The notes below the pieces were generated by a model. That model was not told the origin of the DNA and searched no databases. It was given only the letters and a program-made list of their open reading frames with translations. DNA of 52,179 bases from assembly GCA_030834125.1 (NCBI GenBank), contig JAURFW010000013.1:1-52179 (forward strand), read 5' to 3'. Below are positions 1-6,713 of this stretch, one piece after another. Position 1 is the stretch's first letter, and every line of letters starts with the position of its first letter. A program made the position numbers and the translations under genes. The stretch is from Bacteroidota bacterium (GTDB lineage Bacteria; Bacteroidota; Bacteroidia; NS11-12g; UBA955).

Positions 1-72
1 AACATATTTTAATTTTTTTAGTGTTCCGTCCGATACCACAAAAAGATTGTTTATCCACATTCATTGATGTTT

Positions 73-95
73 AAGGCCGTCCAAAAGACGGTCTT
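73..95. terminator. Hairpin, terminator-like
   Basis: A 9 bp stem (AAGGCCGTC with GACGGTCTT, one G-T pair) closes a CAAAA loop. It lies 160 bases before the recombinase remnant. There is no U-tract longer than two, so it is either a weak terminator of something left of the window or part of the recombination-site structure. Confidence 0.4.
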
Positions 96-163
96 AACTA
101 TTTGTATACAATGCTATTACACGTTTTGTGAGGTAGTTTTGTGTTCATGCAAGCACATCTTTT

Positions 164-239
164 TTGGGCAGAATTTGGGCAGGTTTTTGACCAAAATCGC
201 CTTCGATTCCTGGAAAATACTCGAACTCAAACCTGCCAA
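164..239. repeat. Direct and inverted TTGGGCAG-type repeats upstream of the recombinase remnant
   Basis: TTGGGCAG occurs at 164-171 and again at 175-182, one helical turn (11 bp) apart. GGCAGGTTT (178-186) is perfectly inverted as AAACCTGCC (229-237). Tandem plus inverted short motifs immediately upstream of an integrase gene resemble arm-type binding sites of tyrosine recombinases; that reading is inference. Confidence 0.45.
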
Positions 240-253
240 AAGGAGGGGGAATT

Positions 254-775
254 ATGATCCGATTTTCCCTAAAAATCCCTAAAAGTAATACTCCTCATTC
301 GTACACAGGTAAAACCGTAGGTATCATCCATGTGGAAATGAAATTTGATGCTGGTTTACGTTTGAGAAGGTCACTTCAAATGAAGATTACAGTGGATGAT
401 TGGATTTTGGAACGTCAACGAGTAAAACCTCAGGCCCAAGGGGCTATGGAGGTAAATATGGTCTTGAATCAAATTGAGGCGAAGTTTCAGGAGTTGAATC
501 ATCGGGTGCGTTACACAGGTGAGCAGTTGAACATTCAATTGGTGGAAGATGAAATCTTACATGCATTTAAAAACGGAGGCATCAGAAGCAAACAAAAGCA
601 GAAAAAGCCGTTGGAGTTTTTTAATGAATATTTGGAGTCTTGCCGACATCGATTGTCAACTAGTTCCATTAAGGCGTATCAATCAGCCATTAAACATTTA
701 CAAGGGTATTCGGAGGTTCATCGGGCGCCACTCGCCTTGGACGATATACAATTCTCCTTCCTCAATAACACTTAA
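254..775 (+). pseudogene. Truncated tyrosine recombinase (N-terminal domains only)
   Basis: The 173-residue product looks like the N-terminal half of a Bacteroidota phage-type integrase. An Arm-type DNA-binding domain covers roughly residues 1-80, followed by a SAM-like core-binding segment that includes FFNEYLESCRHRLSTSSIKA (about 121-140). Complete members are about 380-420 residues and carry a C-terminal catalytic domain with R-H-R-Y residues. That whole domain is absent here, and no continuation is visible in any frame downstream. The start at 254 is supported by a strong AGGAGG at 241-246. The protein cannot catalyse strand exchange; it could at most bind DNA. It is probably the scar of a former integrated element. 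Confidence 0.75.
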
Positions 776-842
776 GTAACGAGTTTAAACTTCCTTTAAT
801 TGTGAAGGAAGCAGCTCGATGATTCATTGGTTTCTAATTTGT

Positions 843-973
843 GGTTAACGGTTGGGTGTATGAGCAGTAGCGGATTAAACCCACTAAACTTTCAGATTGC
901 AAGATACTTAATAAAACACAAAAACGGTTAAGGTATGACACCCAAACCGCTATTGCTTATACACCGTGTTGGT
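843..973. repeat. Long imperfect inverted repeat between recombinase remnant and YHYH gene
   Basis: A 19 bp arm at 855-873 (GGTGTATGAGCAGTAGCGG) is inverted at 947-965 (CCGCTATTGCTTATACACC). Only two positions differ and both would be G-T pairs in a folded single strand. The loop is about 73 bases. Outside the arms lie GTTAAC (left) and GTGTTGG (right). I remember similar paired motifs from intergenic regions of other Bacteroidota, but I could not check this. The size and layout are also reminiscent of an integron attC site, with imperfect end motifs. Confidence 0.65.
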
Positions 974-984
974 GGTAGTAATTC

Positions 985-2328
985 TTATTTTTCAACAATA
1001 ACTTTCCTTGTCAAGCTCATATTGTTGGTAGATATTTTAATTAAATAGGTGCCTGAATATAATGTTTGGATGTCGAAATAACCAACGGTTTGTCCACTTT
1101 TTAAGGTTTTTTCTTGGATTAATTTCCCTTGCATATCATACATTTCAATATTTAAATCTTGGAGATTTAATCCTCCAATTTGTATGGCAATGAAATCAGA
1201 CGTTGGATTAGGAAATATTTTGATATTTTTATTTTCCAAATCACTTTCTACAGTTGACAATGTTGCGTCATAAACTGTTGTATTTTCGTCCACCAAATTA
1301 ACCTTTCTATCCTGATAAACACCATAAAAAGTAGGTCCTACTGCATAAGGGTAAGCTGAGTTCCAATTGGAATCTACAGTAGTAAAATAACAATAGATAC
1401 CATTGGGGTACTCTGGAGTCACACAAAAACGTCCGTTATGTTCATCTAAATAATCGGATTGACTGCTATGATTTACATATTCATAATCTTCTCTAAATGT
1501 TCCAAGCGGCCAAGATGTTTCGGATGGAACATTACCAGTACCTCTGGTTGTTTTTAACTGATAGCTCGATTTTATTCTTACAATTCCTCCTGTACCATCT
1601 GTATTTGCATAACCATAAGATCCATATATCGGGAAACCATCATAAGCAAACCCAATTAGTGGAGAATGTTGTGTACTATCTATCGCATATAAACCATCTG
1701 CATCGTAAAGATTACAGATAGTAGAAACAACATTTAAATCTAAATCAAATGCTGATGGATTCTGATGATGATGGTAATTTCCCATTGCTGGATGACCTTT
1801 AGAACAGTCGAATCCAGACATTTCAGCTAGAATAGCATCCCTATTCCAATCCATTGTTGCTCCAGGACCTCCAGGGCAACGTGGATTTCCCGGCCCTCCA
1901 CACAAAGAGTTAGTAGTTGGATTCCAAGCTACACCATCTCGATAATCAAATAAAGCAACACCGTTGATAAATACTCCAATATTTCCCATTGTTGTCGCAG
2001 TTGGCGTTCCCGAATTTTGAGTTGGATTTAATGGAAATTTAAAAATGGCATCTTGATCTTCTGCTTGTGATGGGTTTCCATCTAGAAATGGTCCAGTTGG
2101 ATAGGACGGAATTCCTTTTGTGTGGATGAATACATTGTTCGTTGAATATTCTACCATTTGACAATTCACCAATATATTATTGGAAATAGTTGTTGAGTTT
2201 CCAGACATATAATAAGACCCTGTTGTTGTGGTATTTTGTAACCAAGAAGTTATTGCTGGATTAGTTTGAGCAAACATACTTGTGATGCTCATCAATAATG
2301 CCCCAAAGGCTATTGTTGTTTTTTTCAT
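985..2328 (-). CDS. YHYH-domain protein exported by T9SS
   Basis: This 447-residue secreted protein has a signal peptide (1-20, ending SMFAQ), a YHYH domain in the middle and a type A T9SS sorting domain from about residue 370 (KIFPNPTSDF to the C-terminal VIVEK). The name-giving motif reads GNYHHHQ at about 193-199. Nearby Cys residues at about 143, 151 and 175 and several His could bind a metal. YHYH proteins have no established reaction. The gene is the last of the minus-strand sigma/MbnP/MbnH unit, 45 bases after the di-haem peroxidase gene, so a link with metal or redox protein maturation at the cell surface is likely by context. The family call is firm; the function is inference. Confidence 0.85.
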   Translation of the reverse strand: MKKTTIAFGALLMSITSMFAQTNPAITSWLQNTTTTGSYYMSGNSTTISNNILVNCQMVEYSTNNVFIHTKGIPSYPTGPFLDGNPSQAEDQDAIFKFPLNPTQNSGTPTATTMGNIGVFINGVALFDYRDGVAWNPTTNSLCGGPGNPRCPGGPGATMDWNRDAILAEMSGFDCSKGHPAMGNYHHHQNPSAFDLDLNVVSTICNLYDADGLYAIDSTQHSPLIGFAYDGFPIYGSYGYANTDGTGGIVRIKSSYQLKTTRGTGNVPSETSWPLGTFREDYEYVNHSSQSDYLDEHNGRFCVTPEYPNGIYCYFTTVDSNWNSAYPYAVGPTFYGVYQDRKVNLVDENTTVYDATLSTVESDLENKNIKIFPNPTSDFIAIQIGGLNLQDLNIEMYDMQGKLIQEKTLKSGQTVGYFDIQTLYSGTYLIKISTNNMSLTRKVIVEK

Positions 2329-2373
2329 TTATAAATATTATGATGACATATAAGGTTAGACGACAAGAAATTT

Positions 2374-3405
2374 TTATTCCTTCGCTTGGTCTGCTATTTT
2401 TTTGAATTGATGTTTTTTATTGAATACAAAATCTTTGTCGTTTAAGGTGAGTAAGAAGGAAATAAGGTCTACTTTTTCATTTGAGGATAGTTCTATTGAC
2501 TCATTAAATTGTAACGAAAGTGTTTCCGAATATTCAATACCTGAAGTGTAGTGGTTTATTACTTCCTTTAGTGTCATAAATCGTCCATCGTGCATGTACG
2601 GATAGGTGAATGATAAATTTCGGAGACTTGGCACTTTAAATTTTCTTTTGTCATTTTCATTTTGTGTGATAACATATCTCCCCATATCATTCAGTGTTTG
2701 GTCAATCGGTAATCCATTGTTTTCAAAATTGTAATTGGAAAAAAAAGGTTCGGAATGACAACTTGCACAATTGTTTTTATATAATTGATAACCATTTTTT
2801 TCTTGTTCAGTAAATGTTTCTTTACCCATTTTTACCTTATCGTATTTTGTATTTGACGAAACAAGAGTAAGTTGAAACTGTGATAAGGCTTTTAAAATTT
2901 TAGATGTACTAATAGTGGAATCTTGAAAAGCATTTAAAAATAACTTTTTGTATGCTTTAGATTCATTTAACTTTTTAATCACTTCGTTTATATTGCTACC
3001 CATTTCGCTAGGATGAGAAATAGGCGCCAAGGCTTGCATATCTAAATGGTTTATTGCTCCGTCCCACATAAATGTTTTTTGCCAAGCTAAATTGAATAAG
3101 GCAGGTGCATTTCTATTGCCAATAGAATCAAAAATGCCGTGACTTAAATCGTGGTCAGTATGTGCAAAGGCGTTAAAAGGAGAATGACAAGAAGCACAGG
3201 AAATTGTATTGTCTTTCGAAAGTATAGGGTCATAAAATAATATCCTACCTAATTCTATTTTATTACTATCTAAGGGGTTTTGCTCAAAATTATAAACTGT
3301 TTTTGGAAAATAATCAGGTGGGGAGAAAAAGAGATTATCCTTTTTTAAAACAAAGGATAGTATCATAAATGCAAATAAGACAAGGATAACTTTGTTTTTC
3401 CACAT
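2374..3405 (-). CDS. MbnH/MauG-like di-haem cytochrome c peroxidase family protein
   Basis: The 343-residue protein has an N-terminal hydrophobic export segment (about 5-20) and two haem c motifs, CASCH at 70-74 and CASCH at 213-217. This is the layout of the bacterial cytochrome c peroxidase/MauG superfamily. The YMHDGRF segment near residue 270 is typical of the distal part of the second domain. MbnH, a family member, oxidises a tryptophan of its partner MbnP to kynurenine using peroxide. Here the gene directly abuts an MbnP-family gene with no gap, which makes the MbnH role more likely than general peroxide removal. It should act in the periplasm and need cytochrome c maturation. Which subfamily it belongs to cannot be settled by eye. 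Confidence 0.85.
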   Translation of the reverse strand: MWKNKVILVLFAFMILSFVLKKDNLFFSPPDYFPKTVYNFEQNPLDSNKIELGRILFYDPILSKDNTISCASCHSPFNAFAHTDHDLSHGIFDSIGNRNAPALFNLAWQKTFMWDGAINHLDMQALAPISHPSEMGSNINEVIKKLNESKAYKKLFLNAFQDSTISTSKILKALSQFQLTLVSSNTKYDKVKMGKETFTEQEKNGYQLYKNNCASCHSEPFFSNYNFENNGLPIDQTLNDMGRYVITQNENDKRKFKVPSLRNLSFTYPYMHDGRFMTLKEVINHYTSGIEYSETLSLQFNESIELSSNEKVDLISFLLTLNDKDFVFNKKHQFKKIADQAKE

Positions 3406-4065
3406 TTAACGAGTTGTATTAAAAAGAAAGACAAATTTATCCGCAATCTGCACCGCATTATCATTGGGTGACATTATTTGATATTCTTCTGAAATTTCTA
3501 TTTCTTCAAACAACTTATCTAATTGTATAGATACCTTTCCATTAGTTTTCAAAGAAACTTGTCTTAGTGTGTTATATGGAGGGGAATACCCTCCAATGTG
3601 CCAATAAAACTTATTTTTACGTGCAGGACAAAGGCTGGATGTCCCTTCTAGTTTAAAGTTGATGTAACCACTCTGCCAAGTCCAATACATACCATTTGCA
3701 GGGTCTAGATCTCCTTCAAAAATGCCTGAAACATTAGTTAAACTATCAACCCCAATATTGAATCGTATTTTATCGAACTTGAAAAATTCATTTTCCATTA
3801 TGATAAACGAACGACTATCTGTAGCATCAATCAAATGTGCTTTTTTTATTGATGAGTGTACGATAGAATCATTTTTATAGTAAGTTAAATTGCTGATGTA
3901 ACATTTAAAATTACTTATGTTCAGGGTATCATTTTTAAAATAATACACTTTGTTTAATGTTAAATTCTCTCTCTCAAATTTTGGCAGAAAAGTAATTTTA
4001 ACCGCATTTTGAGAATGCGTTTGAAAAGTCATAAATAACATACCAAATAATACATACTGTTTCAT
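3406..4065 (-). CDS. MbnP-family periplasmic copper-binding-type protein
   Basis: The 219-residue protein has a signal peptide ending near THSQN (residue 20) and the pattern of the MbnP domain: an early beta-rich half with KCYISNL, then DPANGMYWTWQSGYINFKLE (121-140), and FYWHIGG (153-159). In methanotrophs the partner MbnH converts a Trp of MbnP to kynurenine and the protein binds copper; Trp128, Trp130 and Trp155 are the candidates here. It starts directly at the end of the CnrX-like gene and ends directly at the start of the di-haem peroxidase gene. It is therefore translated as a pair with its presumed modifying enzyme. There is no methanobactin precursor or biosynthesis gene in the window. 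Confidence 0.82.
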   Translation of the reverse strand: MKQYVLFGMLFMTFQTHSQNAVKITFLPKFERENLTLNKVYYFKNDTLNISNFKCYISNLTYYKNDSIVHSSIKKAHLIDATDSRSFIIMENEFFKFDKIRFNIGVDSLTNVSGIFEGDLDPANGMYWTWQSGYINFKLEGTSSLCPARKNKFYWHIGGYSPPYNTLRQVSLKTNGKVSIQLDKLFEEIEISEEYQIMSPNDNAVQIADKFVFLFNTTR

Positions 4066-4524
4066 TTATTTGGGTTTTCTTGGATGAATATTTTTATTGA
4101 ATAGAATGTCTAATTCTCCAATCAACAAATCGAAATTTGGCATTTGTTCAGGTGTACAAATAGATTTAATGTCTTTGAAATGATTAAAATGAATGCGTTC
4201 GATTTCTTGTTGCGTGTGACCAATTTCCTTAGTTAGCGAATCTGTTTCTTGGTTACTGTATCTTTTAATGAGTAGGCGATAAAGTTCCTTTTTTAGCTGA
4301 ATTATCTTTTGGTCATTGGTACGAATGTCCATTCTGTGTTGGTCAATTAACTTTTCGTAGGCAACAATTTGTTCTTCGTCAAATGCCAATTTTTCTATGA
4401 TTACTTTCTTCGGACCATAACCAAAAGGTTTGTGTTTTCTATTTTGCATCATAAAAAACAGGGTAGCTAAATTGGATATTATTAATAGCCCTATCAGTAG
4501 TAGATAAAATTTTCTTCTATTCAT
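4066..4524 (-). CDS. Periplasmic heavy-metal-sensor-like protein (CnrX/CpxP-Spy type)
   Basis: The 152-residue protein is anchored by one N-terminal membrane helix (about 6-26), followed by a highly charged all-helical domain. Features are a Pro/Gly linker (KPFGYGPKK), LAFDEEQIVAYEKLIDQHR, a long basic/acidic helix pair and a late TPEQMPNFDLL segment. This matches membrane-anchored CpxP/Spy/CnrX-like 'heavy-metal resistance' proteins of Bacteroidota. CnrX senses Ni/Co in the CnrYXH system and signals through an anti-sigma factor. The gene overlaps the upstream small membrane protein gene by 8 bases and abuts mbnP, so it probably senses the metal handled by the downstream products. The ligand cannot be told from sequence. 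Confidence 0.75.
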   Translation of the reverse strand: MNRRKFYLLLIGLLIISNLATLFFMMQNRKHKPFGYGPKKVIIEKLAFDEEQIVAYEKLIDQHRMDIRTNDQKIIQLKKELYRLLIKRYSNQETDSLTKEIGHTQQEIERIHFNHFKDIKSICTPEQMPNFDLLIGELDILFNKNIHPRKPK

Positions 4525-4777
4525 AGTATAGTGAATTATTGTTTACTTCTACCAATTCAATCTCATTATTGAATTGGTTAATCTCACTTGAAAATCCTAA
4601 AAAATAAAATTGAGCCAACATTAAACCTATCACGAAAGAAGCTGCAATGCCTACTTTTAATATCGGTATATTATTTTCTCTATTCTTTTCAAAACGACAT
4701 TCTATTGTGTGATAAAGTGCGTCAGGCACTTCTATGCGTTTTATGTTTTTGAGAATATCTAGGTTATCTAGTTCCAT
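4517..4777 (-). CDS. Small membrane protein, putative anti-sigma factor
   Basis: The 86-residue protein has an N-terminal cytoplasmic stretch of about 40 residues (MELDNLDILKNIKRIEVP...), one transmembrane helix (about 42-62, VGIAASFVIGLMLAQFYFLG) and a short acidic periplasmic tail. Its position directly after an ECF sigma gene (38 bases) and overlapping a CnrX-like gene is that of an anti-sigma factor such as CnrY. There is no zinc-binding HxxxCxxC motif, so it is not a classical ZAS anti-sigma. I infer the role from topology and context only; the sequence itself is not a recognisable family. Confidence 0.6.
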   Translation of the reverse strand: MELDNLDILKNIKRIEVPDALYHTIECRFEKNRENNIPILKVGIAASFVIGLMLAQFYFLGFSSEINQFNNEIELVEVNNNSLYYE

Positions 4778-4815
4778 ATTTACTTAGACGATATTTTAAT
4801 AGTATTCCTACGTTG

Positions 4816-5337
4816 TTATAGTATTTTTTTTAAAGAAGTTTTTGCTCGCTGAAACAGAGATTCAACTGCTCCTTCGGATAGTTTCATTATTTCAGCTACT
4901 TCCCTTTGCGTTAAACCTTCAATTTTCAATAAAATGATGACTGTTTTTTGATTTTTAGGAAGACGATATATTTTTTGCATTAAAATTTTTAGGCTTTCAT
5001 CTTGCTCCATTAGAATCCCTGGGTGGTCAAAGTCGGGTAGGAGGTTTTCTTTATATGAACTATCACTACTTAAAAGTGAAATGATAAAACTCCGTTTTTT
5101 ACGTTGTTTATATTTTAAAAAGTCAAGCGATTGATTAATGGTAATTCGGTAAATCCAAGTTTTAAGGTCCGCATCCTTTCGGAAAGTTTGCCACTTATCA
5201 AAAATTTTCACAAAAACATCTTGTGTGATTTCTTCAGCATCTTGCCTGTTTTGACAATACTGCAATGCGAGATTGAATACCAAGTTTTTATATTGATTAT
5301 AGATATTCTTATATGTCACAGATTTTTTTACCACCAA
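4816..5337 (-). CDS. ECF-type RNA polymerase sigma factor
   Basis: The 173-residue protein has sigma region 2 (about 10-80, with QDAEEITQDVFVKIFDKW and LKTWIYRITINQSLDFLK) and region 4 (about 118-172, with LTQREVAEIMKLSEGAVESL as helix-turn-helix). That is a complete ECF sigma without regions 1 or 3. No ATG lies in a suitable place: the frame opens at TTG (5337), next to a GTG, with an AGGAGG about 20 bases further upstream. As first gene of the unit it probably directs transcription of its own operon when released by the downstream membrane protein. It is intact, in contrast to the truncated sigma near 34.9 kb. Confidence 0.88.
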   Translation of the reverse strand: MVVKKSVTYKNIYNQYKNLVFNLALQYCQNRQDAEEITQDVFVKIFDKWQTFRKDADLKTWIYRITINQSLDFLKYKQRKKRSFIISLLSSDSSYKENLLPDFDHPGILMEQDESLKILMQKIYRLPKNQKTVIILLKIEGLTQREVAEIMKLSEGAVESLFQRAKTSLKKIL

Positions 5338-5748
5338 CTTGTTATATGGAGAATAAACCTCCTAATTTATAAGTATCTTTTACTAGAAAACAGGAACTTT
5401 TGTTCTCGTTTATCATTTTTATTCAAAAATAAAAAAATAAGTTCTTTACAGAATTAAACTTTTTTCAATACTATTTTGGACCGGTCTAATAATTTCTGGA
5501 GGATCTTCTGTTAATCTTTGAGAGTGTTTAACCGAAGTCTTTTAATTAAAAAACGGTTACACTATAAAAGTATAACCGTTTTATCATTATATGTTGCTCC
5601 CCCTCTTGGAGTGTAAATTTAGAGTTTAAGTAATTGAAATATAATTAGATGTATGAAGGAGTGGTGATCAGGTGAAACAATTCCATTTCAATTTGTCAGT
5701 GTTGAAAACAATTGTAATTAATAAAATATTATATTATTTTGCACTTCT
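5338..5748. other. Intergenic region upstream of the sigma operon
   Basis: These 411 bases between the divergently read sigma gene and the WD40 remnant encode nothing I can support. They should hold the sigma operon promoter. Visible elements are the GC-rich palindrome GACCGGTC at 5479-5486 in an otherwise A/T-rich stretch, about 140 bases before the sigma start, and the terminator-like hairpin at 5550-5582. Just before 5749 there is a near-match to a Bacteroidota -7 element (TATTTTG, ending about 8 bases before the ATG). Confidence 0.5.
5550..5582. terminator. Bidirectional hairpin terminator
   Basis: AAAACGGTTA (5550-5559) pairs perfectly with TAACCGTTTT (5573-5582), with A- and T-runs built into the stem ends. 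No gene ends right at it, which suggests it belonged to a gene now lost from this spot. Confidence 0.6.
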
Positions 5749-6271
5749 ATGCAGATTAAAAAGTATATCCATTATTTATTACTTTTAACCTTTTCAACAC
5801 TTACTTACTTTGCCCAAGCTCAAAACGAGGCTAAAATGGTTTTGCCCATTAGGCATACAGATTTTGTTACCTCAGCACACTATAACGCCAGTGGCAGCCA
5901 AATAGTAACGGCGTCTTATGATAATACCGCCAGGAAGTTTTGGTAATATGACAATCAATGCAAATACTGAAATATGGAATTTTGTTTCAAAATTTAATTT
6001 GAATGGCCAGATAGGTTGTGCATCCAATTCTAGCATAAATTCGGAAAATAGAGTAAAAATAATAATATCCCCTAATCCTTGTAAATCGCAATTGCGCGTA
6101 ATTAATCGAGCAGATACCAAATCCAATTATTTTATCTATACAATTCTTGGAGAACCCGTTTTAAATGGAGTTTTACGCCGGGGTAATAATGAATTTGATT
6201 TATCTGAGCTAGCTTCAAATATCTATATATTCAAAGCAGGAGATATGTATACTCGGATAATTAAAAATTAA
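5749..6271 (+). pseudogene. WD40-protein head fused out of frame to a T9SS sorting-domain tail
   Basis: Two reading frames together look like the ends of one deleted gene. Frame A (5749-5946) encodes a signal peptide (ending FAQAQ) and the start of a WD40 repeat (HTDFVTSAHYNASGSQIVTA, then DNTARKFW) and stops at residue 65. Frame B (5918-6271 as an open frame) encodes a C-terminal T9SS type A sorting domain: IIISPNPCKSQL, then LSELASNIYIFKAG. Full WD40/T9SS proteins are many hundreds of residues long, so the middle appears to be lost and the frame broken around 5935-5946. Secretion of the tail is impossible without the signal peptide. I regard the locus as dead. Confidence 0.6.
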
Positions 6272-6312
6272 GTATGATTTAAACTTAATAGCTTTTAAGA
6301 CGTTTTGTTATA

Positions 6313-6489
6313 ATGAAAATAGATTTTTTAAAGTATTCACATGTTTTTATTGCTTTCATAGCTATGTGTTATTCAATTTATATGGGTTTAACTGGTCATG
6401 AGGAAGAAGCACAGTATTCAGCACATTGGCCTGGGACCATTTTATTATTTGCCATTGCAATTGAACAAATGAGAAGGAGGAAAGAATAA
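6313..6489 (+). CDS. Small membrane protein, 58 residues
   Basis: The short frame starts at ATG 6313 and ends TAA 6487-6489. It encodes 58 residues with a hydrophobic segment (HVFIAFIAMCYSIYMGL, about 10-26), an acidic turn (GHEEEAQYSAHW, with two His) and a second hydrophobic segment (GTILLFAIAIEQM, about 41-53), ending RRRKE. This gives a likely two-helix membrane protein with a basic cytoplasmic end. Its stop overlaps the start of the next tiny gene by one base, a sign of translational coupling. I do not recognise a family. The codon use looks normal and the two frames support each other. Confidence 0.5.
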   Translation: MKIDFLKYSHVFIAFIAMCYSIYMGLTGHEEEAQYSAHWPGTILLFAIAIEQMRRRKE

Positions 6490-6578
6490 TGGATTACACA
6501 ATGTACATAGTCGGAGGGTTTCTTTTTGCACTTTACTGTACCTTACATGTCTGGAGCATTATGAGACACAAGAAGTAG
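6489..6578 (+). CDS. Small single-helix membrane peptide, 29 residues
   Basis: The frame opens at ATG 6489 inside the TAATG overlap with the preceding gene and is preceded by a strong AAGGAGG six bases or so upstream. It encodes MDYTMYIVGGFLFALYCTLH followed by VWSIMRHKK: one hydrophobic helix and a basic end. Size, coupling and the good ribosome site argue that it is translated. It resembles the accessory single-helix subunits found with membrane complexes, but no family is recognisable. Confidence 0.45.
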   Translation: MDYTMYIVGGFLFALYCTLHVWSIMRHKK

Positions 6579-6713
6579 CTTTTCGTACAAACAGAATTTT
6601 TTATTGAGTCATTCTGGTGACAAATGTATTATAGAGACTTTAGTTAATATAGGTGTCGGTTGAGTTTATGCGTGTTTATATTATATCAACATGTGATTAA
6701 TAAGAAAGTGTTA

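Noticed and set aside
18-45. Possible 3' end of a tRNA (GTTCCGTCCGATACCACA) as integration site
   Set aside because: The T-arm and loop are too short for GTTCRANYCC, the CCA end reads CCACA and no 5' half is visible; the window starts too close to test it.
64-282. Open frame of 72 codons before the recombinase
   Set aside because: No start site, no protein-like composition; it only spans the repeat region.
5131-5457. 108-codon plus-strand frame across the ECF sigma gene
   Set aside because: Antisense shadow of the sigma frame; composition is not protein-like.
6660-6713. Upstream TTG start for membrane paralogue A
   Set aside because: The extra 18 residues have no counterpart in the paralogue and no ribosome site; ATG 6714 gives matching lengths.
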